Shown here: piece by piece, positions 7,746 through 14,412 of the stretch | How the letters are laid out: each line of letters opens with the position of its first letter | How positions within the stretch are numbered: the stretch's first letter is position 1 | DNA from: Pseudomonadota bacterium | GTDB lineage: Bacteria; Desulfobacterota; Syntrophobacteria; Syntrophobacterales; Syntrophobacteraceae | Assembly: GCA_023442755.1 (NCBI GenBank) | Contig: JAEZXS010000316.1 | Coordinates: 1-16,096, forward strand | DNA: 16,096 nucleotides | Reading direction: 5' to 3' | Translations under genes and position numbers: made by a program | Notes under the pieces: generated by a model | The model's database searches: none | What the model saw: only the letters and a program-made list of their open reading frames with translations | Told to the model about the DNA's origin: nothing

Positions 7746-8888
7746 GTGAGTCTTCGAAAACGCATTCAGATCATTCTTGCATTTCTTGTTTTGATCCCGC
7801 TTGTTCTACTCATGTATCAAAGCTATCGGGCGAGCCGTTCCTCATTGGTAAAGCAGATCAAGCAGGGGTCCCTGCAGATCGCCCGGCTCGAAACCGCCGA
7901 GATAGGCCTGATTTTCGAACCGCCCCGCCTTGTTGTCGAGGAACTCGTCCGCTCGCTGGAGACCAAGAAACTCATGGACCCCGGCGACCTCCAGGATTTG
8001 ATGCACAGAACGCTCGTGGAGACCCCGGAGATTTTCGGAATCGCCGTGGCTTTCGATCCGGAATCGACCACGCTGAGACGGTTTGCGCATTACTGCTACC
8101 GACCAGGCGGTACGGTGCGGGAGCGGTCCATGGTAGACCCGGCAAACGACTATACGAAGCGGGGCTGGTACCGGCTCCCCATGGATACAGGGAAAGCCGG
8201 CTGGACAGGGGCGTACTTCGATGAAGGCGGGGGCGACACGCTCATGATCACCTTCACGGCGCCTATCCGGTTTGACGGCCGGATCGTGGGCGTCGCCGAG
8301 GTGGACCTCGACCTGGATGGACTGGTGCAAAAGCTTCAGGCAATCAAACCGGGGGGTGACGGAACGGTGTTCCTGGTAAACCGGTTCGGACAGATTCTCG
8401 CTCATCCGAACCTCAAAACGGTGACGGAAATGGACGTCGCCCAGGAACTGGCCCCTCTTGCGGAACTCATGAACCGGGCCGGGGTTGATTGTATCGAGAT
8501 GGCCGATCCGGTCAGCCGGATCAAGTCCTGGGTAGTAGAGACGCCAATCCCGTCGCTGTCGGCCGCCAGGGGCGGGCAGGACTGGTCGCTCATCGTGAGT
8601 TGGCCGATGCACACGCGACTGGCGCCCCTGGGCGGCGTAACGAGGCGAATCCTCGTCCTGTACCTCTTCCTGGGCGGGGCCTCTTTCCTCTTTCTCAACC
8701 GCTCGCTCGACCGCATCATTACCCGCCCCCTGTCACGACTGACCGAGCAGGCCCGAAGATATGCCGCGGGGGATTTCAGTCCGCCGCCGCCCATGACCAG
8801 CGACACTATGGAACTCCAGGAACTGAGCCGGGCTCTGGACAGCCTTGGGGCGGCTCTTACCGGGAAAGCGAAAGAGAACAAATCATGA
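7746..8888 (+). CDS. Cache-HAMP membrane receptor without output domain
   Basis: 380 residues from GTG 7746, with AAGGGAG (7731-7737) 8 nt upstream. The layout is an N-terminal membrane helix (about 7-24), a periplasmic double-Cache sensor (about 30-295), a second membrane helix (about 300-318) and a HAMP linker (about 319-375, ITRPLSRLTEQARRYAAGDF). The Cache region contains the typical KRGWYRLPMDTGKAGWTGAYFDEGG and GVAEVDLDLDGL segments that line a small-ligand pocket. Such receptors normally continue into a kinase, GGDEF, SpoIIE-phosphatase or chemotaxis domain. Here the protein stops directly after HAMP, and its stop overlaps the next start (ATGA). It probably signals to that neighbour or to another protein through HAMP contacts. 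Ligand unknown. Confidence 0.88.
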   Translation: MSLRKRIQIILAFLVLIPLVLLMYQSYRASRSSLVKQIKQGSLQIARLETAEIGLIFEPPRLVVEELVRSLETKKLMDPGDLQDLMHRTLVETPEIFGIAVAFDPESTTLRRFAHYCYRPGGTVRERSMVDPANDYTKRGWYRLPMDTGKAGWTGAYFDEGGGDTLMITFTAPIRFDGRIVGVAEVDLDLDGLVQKLQAIKPGGDGTVFLVNRFGQILAHPNLKTVTEMDVAQELAPLAELMNRAGVDCIEMADPVSRIKSWVVETPIPSLSAARGGQDWSLIVSWPMHTRLAPLGGVTRRILVLYLFLGGASFLFLNRSLDRIITRPLSRLTEQARRYAAGDFSPPPPMTSDTMELQELSRALDSLGAALTGKAKENKS

Positions 8889-10156
8889 ACATAGCGCTGC
8901 TTTTGCTCGGGCCGGGCAACCTTCGCCACGGGCGGTGGTTTCTCGTCATTCTGGGCACGATCCTGTTCGCCACGGGCCTCAGCATTGTCATCGACGCATC
9001 GGACACCGTTACGCTCATTACCATGGAAGGCTTCGGCTGGGTGATGGTCGCCATGGGATTGATGAAACTGGCATTTTCCATGCTGGGAGGAAGCGGAATT
9101 CCCTCGATTTTCGGCTTCCAGGGGATCGTGTTCGTGATCCTGGGCTTTGCCATTGCAGAGTATCCGACGGAGTCGGGCAACGCGGTGCCCTGGCTTTTCG
9201 GCCTGGCAATGCTGCTGAACGGTATTTATCAGACGGTCTCTTCCGTCGTGATCCGCTACCCGATGTGGGGCTGGTTCCTGGCCAGCGGAATCGGCCACAT
9301 GATTTTCGGCGGATTCATGTTCGTCAACTGGAAACAGGCGGTCACCTGGGTGGTGCCGCTTTTCCTGGGAGCGGGGCTGATCGTGCTGGGAGCGTCCACG
9401 CTGCGGACGGCCCTGCGCATGGGGCGCTACCTGAAGGCCGATACGGGCTGGGGACCCGAGACGGCGGTGCGCTATTACCTGGATTTTCATGTTCCCAGGC
9501 GATTCCATAAGAAATATCTACCGGTGGAGATACAGCCGGCTCCGGGATCGAATGCCCCTCATGGAGAACTGATGGTCCATGTATGGAAGCCGACCACGGT
9601 GGCCCACGTGAAGGACGAACCCAACCCGGTGAGCCGCTACGTGGCGGCGCGGACCAAGGAAGGGAAGTTCACTGTCGGGCATTCCGCGCTGGAGATGTCT
9701 CCTGATGTTTATATCAGCCACTGCGACGGCGACCCCACGGCGTTCGATACGGGCGATGAAGTGTGGGATACCTTGCGGAGCAGGGATGTTCAGGGGGTTT
9801 TCCTGCCGAGCTTCGAGGAAGAGATAGAGACGTACATGCTTCCTTCCGTAACCATCCGGTTCCGCAACTTCAAAGTGGAGCAGCTTCGCACATTCTGGAC
9901 CTGTTACCGGACCGTCACCTCCTACAACTTCACCAACCGGAACTGCTCGGTTGCAGTTGCACTGGCCCTGGAGTCAGCCCTGATGGGCAGCCTGGGCAAC
10001 GGCAATCGCATCCGGACCCTTTTCTCCCTGGTGACGAACAAGGACCTCTGGGTCGCCAACTTCATCCGGTGGAAGGCCCGGGAGATGGTCTGGACGCCCG
10101 GGCTCATGCTGGACTATGCCCTGGCGCTGCAGCGTGTGGTGGAAGGGGAGTTTTAG
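8885..10156 (+). CDS. HdeD/DUF308-like membrane domain fused to a permuted papain-fold domain
   Basis: 423 residues. ATG 8885 overlaps the upstream stop by 4 bp, suggesting translational coupling. Residues about 15-195 form roughly six membrane helices with the small-residue pattern of HdeD/DUF308 proteins. A soluble domain follows (about 230-400). It opens VHVWKPTT, then has VGHSALEM (His266), DVYISHCDGD and NRNCSVAVALALESAL (Cys354). Histidine before an NC(S) cysteine-helix is the order of circularly permuted NlpC/P60-like (LRAT, YiiX/YaeF, TseH-type) enzymes. These act as cysteine peptidases, amidases or acyltransferases. Topology suggests the catalytic domain faces the cytosol if helix number is six and the N-terminus is inside. 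The product is inferred from motifs; substrate unknown. It is probably controlled by the Cache-HAMP partner. Confidence 0.75.
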   Translation: MNIALLLLGPGNLRHGRWFLVILGTILFATGLSIVIDASDTVTLITMEGFGWVMVAMGLMKLAFSMLGGSGIPSIFGFQGIVFVILGFAIAEYPTESGNAVPWLFGLAMLLNGIYQTVSSVVIRYPMWGWFLASGIGHMIFGGFMFVNWKQAVTWVVPLFLGAGLIVLGASTLRTALRMGRYLKADTGWGPETAVRYYLDFHVPRRFHKKYLPVEIQPAPGSNAPHGELMVHVWKPTTVAHVKDEPNPVSRYVAARTKEGKFTVGHSALEMSPDVYISHCDGDPTAFDTGDEVWDTLRSRDVQGVFLPSFEEEIETYMLPSVTIRFRNFKVEQLRTFWTCYRTVTSYNFTNRNCSVAVALALESALMGSLGNGNRIRTLFSLVTNKDLWVANFIRWKAREMVWTPGLMLDYALALQRVVEGEF

Positions 10157-10161
10157 CCCAG

Positions 10162-10185
10162 ATCGCGGCTGAAAGCCGCTCCCAC
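10162..10185 (-). repeat. REP-like palindrome, copy 1
   Basis: Read on the minus strand this 24-nt element has the core GCGGCTTTCAGCCGC, a 6-bp stem with a 3-nt loop. It starts 6 nt after the stop of the DUF308 gene. It matches 15629-15652 at 23 of 24 positions in the opposite orientation. Short palindromes placed just after genes are typical of REP elements. Confidence 0.65.
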
Positions 10186-10260
10186 AAAAGACAAAATCAA
10201 CTCTGACAAGTTCATACATATCCGGCCGCGCCAACGGTGCGGACGGACGCATCGGGCGCA

Positions 10261-10285
10261 GGGCCGAGGGCGTAAGCCACGGCCC
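10261..10285. repeat. Inverted repeat in intergenic spacer
   Basis: GGGCCG (10261-10266) pairs with CGGCCC (10280-10285) around a 13-nt loop. With the flanking GC-rich sequence from about 10222, it has the look of a dispersed intergenic element, but only one copy lies in the window. Confidence 0.4.
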
Positions 10286-10302
10286 TGAGCCCATCCGGGG
10301 GT

Positions 10303-10324
10303 GCGGGGAGCACTCGCTCCCCGC
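10303..10324 (+). terminator. Intrinsic-type terminator between convergent operons
   Basis: A perfect 9-bp stem, GCGGGGAGC / GCTCCCCGC, with an ACTC loop is followed on the plus strand by a T-rich stretch, GTTTTGGCGTTTTG. It is oriented to end transcription of the Cache-HAMP / DUF308 unit. The same hairpin would also stand 37 nt past the stop of the convergent Rad50 operon, where it lacks a U-tract. Confidence 0.65.
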
Positions 10325-10360
10325 GTTTTGGCGTTTTGCGCACCAGGTGTTGCGGGTTGG

Positions 10361-11014
10361 TTACGCCTCAGCCTCCAGCACTTCAAGGCGCGCTCCGGCG
10401 CCTTTTGTTGCTTCGGGCTGGATGCGGTAGATGCGGTCGGCGTACTCGCGGAACTGATTCACTTCGTGGTGGCTGATCACGAGGACCTGGAAATCCAGCT
10501 TGCGGGCGATGGAGTGGATGATGGCCATGAGCCGGGGGACCAGGTCGGGCCTGATCCAGCAGTCCTGTTCGTCGAGGACGAGAAACCGGCGGTGTTCCCT
10601 TTCGTCGAGCTGGGAAAGGGCTATCAGGCGGAGTCCCACCGAGATGATGTTGCAGACCGATCCTCCCTGGCCGGTAAGGATGTCTTCCGGCTGCCCTTCC
10701 CTTTCGATGCCGAACGAGATGGTAACCTTGCCTCTCTGGACGTCGCGGCTGGACACGACGCGCAGGTCCTGCCCGAGGACTTCATTGAGAGCATAGGAAA
10801 GATTGCGTTCGACTTCGTCCAGGATTTCCCCGAAAAGATCGCGGCACAGGGCTTCGAGCCTTTCGGCCACCTTCGGCTGGCTTTCGAGGAAGGCATCGAT
10901 TTCGGCAAGAGCCCGCCGGTTTTCCTCCAGCCGTCGCCGCAGCTCGCCCTGCTTCCAGCGAAGCTTTTCGAACCGCTTCCGGATTTCTGAGGGATCGGGC
11001 AGGTCCGATGTCAT
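10361..11014 (-). CDS. Rad50/SbcC-like C-terminal ATPase half
   Basis: 217 residues that look like only the C-terminal lobe of an SMC/Rad50-type ABC ATPase. A short helical coil comes first (about 8-70). Then come a signature-like segment, LTGQGGSVCNIISVGLRL (113-130), Walker B RFLVLDEQ (143-150, with D148 E149) and H-loop VLVISHHE (177-184). There is no Walker A anywhere in it, so it must pair with the ATP-binding half encoded at 12288-13856 to form a working head. The signature departs from the usual SGGE/Q form. The start ATG overlaps the upstream coiled-coil gene's stop by 4 bp (ATGA), suggesting fixed stoichiometry. It is the last gene of a four-gene operon. The split-Rad50 assignment is inference from motif content and operon context. 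Confidence 0.85.
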   Translation of the reverse strand: MTSDLPDPSEIRKRFEKLRWKQGELRRRLEENRRALAEIDAFLESQPKVAERLEALCRDLFGEILDEVERNLSYALNEVLGQDLRVVSSRDVQRGKVTISFGIEREGQPEDILTGQGGSVCNIISVGLRLIALSQLDEREHRRFLVLDEQDCWIRPDLVPRLMAIIHSIARKLDFQVLVISHHEVNQFREYADRIYRIQPEATKGAGARLEVLEAEA

Positions 11015-11340
11015 GCCTTGTCCTTCGCTGCTCCGGTTTCCTCGATTTCCTGAAGGTCTTCCTTTATCTTCATGATGTGGGCCCGGTATTCCTCGACCAT
11101 CTGCTCGTTTTCCCTCCGGCGCTCTTCGAGCAGCTTCCGGAGGTCCTCTATGTCGCTGGTGCCATAGTCGCGCAGGGCCTTATCCCTGAGAACCCGGAGC
11201 TGTTCTTCGAGGTTTTTCTTGTCGCGATCGGTTGCAATTCTTTGCTCGTTCAACCGGCTGTACTCGCCCTTGAGCTGTTCGAGTTTCTGCTGGACCTCGG
11301 CATCCTGCGTGGAGACGGATTGACCTTTATTCTTTTCCAT
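11011..11340 (-). CDS. Small coiled-coil protein of the split Rad50 operon
   Basis: 109 residues from ATG 11340, preceded by AGAGG 9 nt upstream. A TTG at 11346 in the same frame has poorer spacing. Almost the whole chain is charged amphipathic helix in two stretches (about 14-58 and 66-100) broken at DYGTSD. There is no cysteine, signal peptide or catalytic motif. It overlaps the Mre11-like gene by 14 bp and the C-terminal Rad50 half by 4 bp. Family not recognised. Its place between the hook-bearing half and the signature-bearing half suggests that it supplies part of the returning coil of a broken-up Rad50, or bridges the subunits. That role is inference from position and composition. Confidence 0.8.
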   Translation of the reverse strand: MEKNKGQSVSTQDAEVQQKLEQLKGEYSRLNEQRIATDRDKKNLEEQLRVLRDKALRDYGTSDIEDLRKLLEERRRENEQMVEEYRAHIMKIKEDLQEIEETGAAKDKA

Positions 11341-12295
11341 CTGCAATTACCTCTTCGTAAAGTTCCCAAACAATGCCGTCAACGGGATCTTCCCGGTTCA
11401 GGTTGGCTTCGAGAAAGGCTTTCAGGCCGATCCCTTCGGTCGTTCTTCTCAGGGCCAGGTTTTCCAGGCCCTTAATGAAAAGCGATTCGTCCGGGACATC
11501 CTCGCGTGTTTCGATTTCTTCCCACGTCAAAGGCGGGAAGACCTCATCGAAGTCCCTGTGCGGCACCTCCATCGATTCCAGCCCTCCCGCGGGGGACCAG
11601 ACGGTGATTGCCGGCTTTACCTGCTTTGTGTAAATGCTTCGCGTGATGCGGACGATGCTTCCCGGGTTGCACCATGTGGTTTTCCCGCAATGCTGCAGGG
11701 GTTTGGGGGTGTGAATGTGGCCGTTTACGACCAGGTCCACGCCCGGGATTTCCTTCAGGTTTATCCTGCCGCTCTCGTAGCCCGGAAAGGCAAGATCGTG
11801 GTGGCTGATCCAGATAACGTGGTCGTACCCGTTCTCCTCGAGCTTTTTCGGGATGGGGGTCCAGTCCGGGGATGCGCCTATGAGCACCCTGCTGCCTTGA
11901 ATCGAGAGGGACGCAACGGGGCCGGGGCTTGAAAGAAGCCTTATGACCCCGGCGGCATCGAGGACAGAGAGCGACACGTCGCGGGTGAGCCTGGCCTCGT
12001 GTTTGTCGTGATTGCCCACCAGCACCCACGGCCGGGCCTGCCTGAAGATATCGATCAGGTCCACCAGGAGGTGGTTGGGGTTGTTCCTCGGCACGTGAAA
12101 AAGGTCCCCCAGGATGATCGGCAGGCACTCGCGCTCGCGGGCAACATTCAGGCAGAAAGTCAGCTTGGCTATTATGGTTTTGGCATAGTCGTCGAGGCGG
12201 TGGCCGGGAGGGTAAGCCGCCGCATGCGGGTCTCCGATGAAGACGATGCCCTTGTAGCATTCGTCCGGTTCCCGGCGGAAAGTCGGTTCAGGCAT
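11327..12295 (-). CDS. Mre11/SbcD-like metallophosphoesterase nuclease
   Basis: 322 residues carrying the complete calcineurin-like motif set: GDPH (D22, H24), GDLFH (D64), GNHDK (N95, H96), SHHD (H165, H166) and NGHIH (H193, H195). These bind two metal ions, normally Mn. The order and GNHD spacing fit Mre11/SbcD nucleases, which trim DNA ends and cut hairpins together with a Rad50/SbcC ATPase. The C-terminal region (about 230-322) is acidic-helical and may be the Rad50-binding part. I chose ATG 12295 because GGAGG lies 6 nt upstream; ATG 12301 abuts that GGAGG directly. The gene overlaps the end of the Rad50 N-terminal half by 8 bp. Its neighbours on both sides are Rad50 pieces, which strongly supports the assignment. 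Confidence 0.9.
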   Translation of the reverse strand: MPEPTFRREPDECYKGIVFIGDPHAAAYPPGHRLDDYAKTIIAKLTFCLNVARERECLPIILGDLFHVPRNNPNHLLVDLIDIFRQARPWVLVGNHDKHEARLTRDVSLSVLDAAGVIRLLSSPGPVASLSIQGSRVLIGASPDWTPIPKKLEENGYDHVIWISHHDLAFPGYESGRINLKEIPGVDLVVNGHIHTPKPLQHCGKTTWCNPGSIVRITRSIYTKQVKPAITVWSPAGGLESMEVPHRDFDEVFPPLTWEEIETREDVPDESLFIKGLENLALRRTTEGIGLKAFLEANLNREDPVDGIVWELYEEVIADGKE

Positions 12296-13856
12296 GTCCA
12301 TCCTCCAGGAAGTGTTCCAGGTCCATGTTGTGACCGCACAGGGGGCACTTTCCCGCCTCGCTCAGCACCCGTTCGATTTCTTCCTTCTTGCGCCGGATAT
12401 CTTCCTCCAGGCTCTTATGGGCAAGCTCCGTCTCTCGGATTTTTTCCCGGATCAGTCCGGCATCCGCCAGCAGGGCCGTGAGATCGCCGACGGGCAAAGG
12501 CTCCGGTACCGGGCGGAGAGATACGTGGACCACACTGCGTTTTTCGATCCTGCCGCACCGGGAAACCAAATCCGACAGGGCTTGAACGGTCGATTCAAGA
12601 ACCGCCGGGTCGTTCAGGACGGGAGGAGCGGCGAGTATTTCGAGCTTTTCGCGCCTGGTCGAGGCCAGATCGAGGCCGAGAGACACCCGGCGCAGGGATT
12701 CCAGAACCGATGCAAGTTCCCGGGTTTCATGCTGGTCGGGATACCGGGTAAGCGCCTGGAGCTTTTCCGCTTTGAGCCTGCAATGCCGCAGCGAATCTTC
12801 CTCGCGGGCGATGTTTATCAAGACGTTTGCAAGCCCGGCCGTTTCGAGCGCGGCGTGGGGGGCGGACAATTCTTTCAGGACGGCCAGGTGCGAGGAAAGA
12901 TTTTGGCCTTTTTCCAGGGCGGCTTCGATTCCGACAAGCAGGGCGTCCAGGTTTTCCGTCTCGAGTGTGCGGGGAGGCTGGCAGAGGCCGGCCAGGCAGC
13001 CCGATTTTGACTGGAGGTGGTGCAGAGTGCCGGTCCGGCTTACCAGTTCGTCGGCCAGCTTTTCGACCGGCAGGGTTTCCCGCAGGGTCGGTGAAAGGGA
13101 CACCGTCGCCAGGATGGAGCTTTCCCGGGATTTTATCTCGCTGCGAAGCACCCGGTTTTCGAGTTCTTCCAGGCAGGCCTGCAGGACGGGCAGGGCTTTT
13201 TCCCGTTCCTGTATTGCCGAGAAGAGGGCTTCAGCGGTCCGTAGCACATCGGCAACGGCATCGAGAGGCTTCAGGCGCTCCAGTTCTTTTTCGAACTCGG
13301 CGCATTCCCTTGCGAGTTCCTTGTGGCGCGACTTGCTCCGATCCGTTCTGACCTTGAGCGCCTGCTGCATACGAAGCAGGTATTCCGCCTCGGTGGAGGC
13401 TGCGAAAAAGCTTGCCGCCTGGGAGCCGGACTGGTCCAGGAGGAAAATCGGGTATCGCTGGTTTCCGATGTGGATGTCGACGGGACCGGTTTCTGTTTCG
13501 ACGGGATCGAGCCGAAGGAGGGCCCGGATATCGTCGGGAGGCGTACGACCGAACTTGGCGTAGGTTTCGGGGTCGGCTTCGGCCGACCTGCGGGCTTTGT
13601 AAAGAGCCGTTTTATCCGTCCGCTCCCATTCGACGATCTCGCCGGAATCGAGTTCGATGCGGATGGCCGCGTTCTTTTCTCCATGGCGGATTGCGGTCCT
13701 GCTGTGGGGCGGGTTTTGCGCGATGGACCGTATGGCCTCGACGATGGCGCTCTTCCCCGTATTGTTCGGCCCGGTGATGACGGTCACGCCGTCGGAGAGT
13801 TCCAGGACCGTGCGCTTGTGCGCCATGAAGTTTTCGATCGTGATGCGCCTGATCAT
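12288..13856 (-). CDS. Rad50/SbcC-like N-terminal half with zinc hook
   Basis: 522 residues from ATG 13856; a TTG at 13874 would add six residues but has no ribosome site. The chain opens IRRITIENFMAHKRTVLEL and has Walker A GPNNTGKS (29-36). A Q-loop-like segment, IFLLDQSGSQAASFF, sits near residues 140-155. A long helical/coiled-coil region follows (about 165-500). It ends with a CPLCG zinc-hook motif (C504, C507) only 15 residues from the C-terminus. No signature, Walker B or H-loop is present. This is the outgoing half of a Rad50 molecule that stops at the hook apex. The missing half is encoded at 10361-11014. It is the first gene of a tight operon, divergent from the ABM gene. Confidence 0.9.
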   Translation of the reverse strand: MIRRITIENFMAHKRTVLELSDGVTVITGPNNTGKSAIVEAIRSIAQNPPHSRTAIRHGEKNAAIRIELDSGEIVEWERTDKTALYKARRSAEADPETYAKFGRTPPDDIRALLRLDPVETETGPVDIHIGNQRYPIFLLDQSGSQAASFFAASTEAEYLLRMQQALKVRTDRSKSRHKELARECAEFEKELERLKPLDAVADVLRTAEALFSAIQEREKALPVLQACLEELENRVLRSEIKSRESSILATVSLSPTLRETLPVEKLADELVSRTGTLHHLQSKSGCLAGLCQPPRTLETENLDALLVGIEAALEKGQNLSSHLAVLKELSAPHAALETAGLANVLINIAREEDSLRHCRLKAEKLQALTRYPDQHETRELASVLESLRRVSLGLDLASTRREKLEILAAPPVLNDPAVLESTVQALSDLVSRCGRIEKRSVVHVSLRPVPEPLPVGDLTALLADAGLIREKIRETELAHKSLEEDIRRKKEEIERVLSEAGKCPLCGHNMDLEHFLEDGHA

Positions 13857-13898
13857 AATGCAGTCCGATTTCAATGGTATTGGGGAGTAGTTGTATTT

Positions 13899-13927
13899 AT
13901 CCTATACGGGCCGTCTTTTCATGTAAA
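13899..13927 (-). promoter_or_regulatory. Predicted promoter of the split Rad50-Mre11 operon
   Basis: On the minus strand TTTACA (13922-13927) and TAGGAT (13899-13904) have 17-bp spacing, matching the consensus at five and four of six positions. A start near 13892 would give a leader of about 36 nt. Confidence 0.42.
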
Positions 13928-13963
13928 AAGATTACAAGAACACCGGAGAGGAGGAACTCGGAT

Positions 13964-14257
13964 ATGGAGAAGCAGGTAACGGTGGTAGCCAGGTTCAAAG
14001 CGAAGCCGGGGAAGGAAGAAATGCTGAAAAAGGAATTGGTGGAGTTGTTGGAACCGAGCAGGGCGGACGAGGGCTGCATCAACTACGATCTACACCAGGG
14101 AATCGAAGACCCGGGGCTTTTCATTTTTTATGAAAACTGGCAGAGCCGGGAGCTTCTCAAGAAGCACTCGGTCAACCCGCATCTCGTGGCGTTCCGTGAG
14201 AGAGTGAAAGACATCCTGGCCGAAGCGCCCGAAATCACTTTGCTGGAAATGCTCTAA
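13964..14257 (+). CDS. ABM-domain (YgiN-like) putative monooxygenase
   Basis: 97 residues from ATG 13964, with a perfect AGGAGG (13949-13954) upstream. The pattern VTVVARFKAKPGKEEMLKKEL, GCINYDLHQ, FIFYENWQSRELLKKH and a final helix plus strand matches the antibiotic-biosynthesis-monooxygenase (ABM) dimeric ferredoxin-like fold. Members of full domain length such as YgiN oxidise small quinols without cofactor, and others only bind aromatic ligands. The substrate is unknown. It is divergent from the Rad50 operon and about 155 bp before the AAA+ gene. No functional link to either is evident. Confidence 0.88.
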   Translation: MEKQVTVVARFKAKPGKEEMLKKELVELLEPSRADEGCINYDLHQGIEDPGLFIFYENWQSRELLKKHSVNPHLVAFRERVKDILAEAPEITLLEML

Positions 14258-14412
14258 GCCGGGGGGATTTTTTCATTCTCCTCTCCCGGTCCACGCCTGG
14301 ATCTTCCCGGGAATTACAATCCGCACGGGTCGACTTGGGCCGGGTAATGTTATATGTTCCCCACTTGCAAAAGATTTGCGTATTTCTTGTTATTCGAGCA
14401 GGAGGTGGAACA

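Noticed and set aside
7537..7749. 70-codon ORF overlapping the Cache-HAMP start by GTGA
   Set aside because: There is no Shine-Dalgarno before its ATG, the composition is not protein-like, and promoter candidates lie inside it.
10301..10990. 229-codon plus-strand frame over the Rad50 C-half
   Set aside because: The Walker B, H-loop and operon overlaps support the minus-strand gene; the plus frame is a shadow and runs through the terminator hairpin.
10361..13856. Split Rad50 as a simple frameshifted sbcC pseudogene
   Set aside because: The pieces are separated by a complete nuclease gene and a small coiled-coil gene, each with its own start and ribosome site or coupling overlap, and all motifs are intact.
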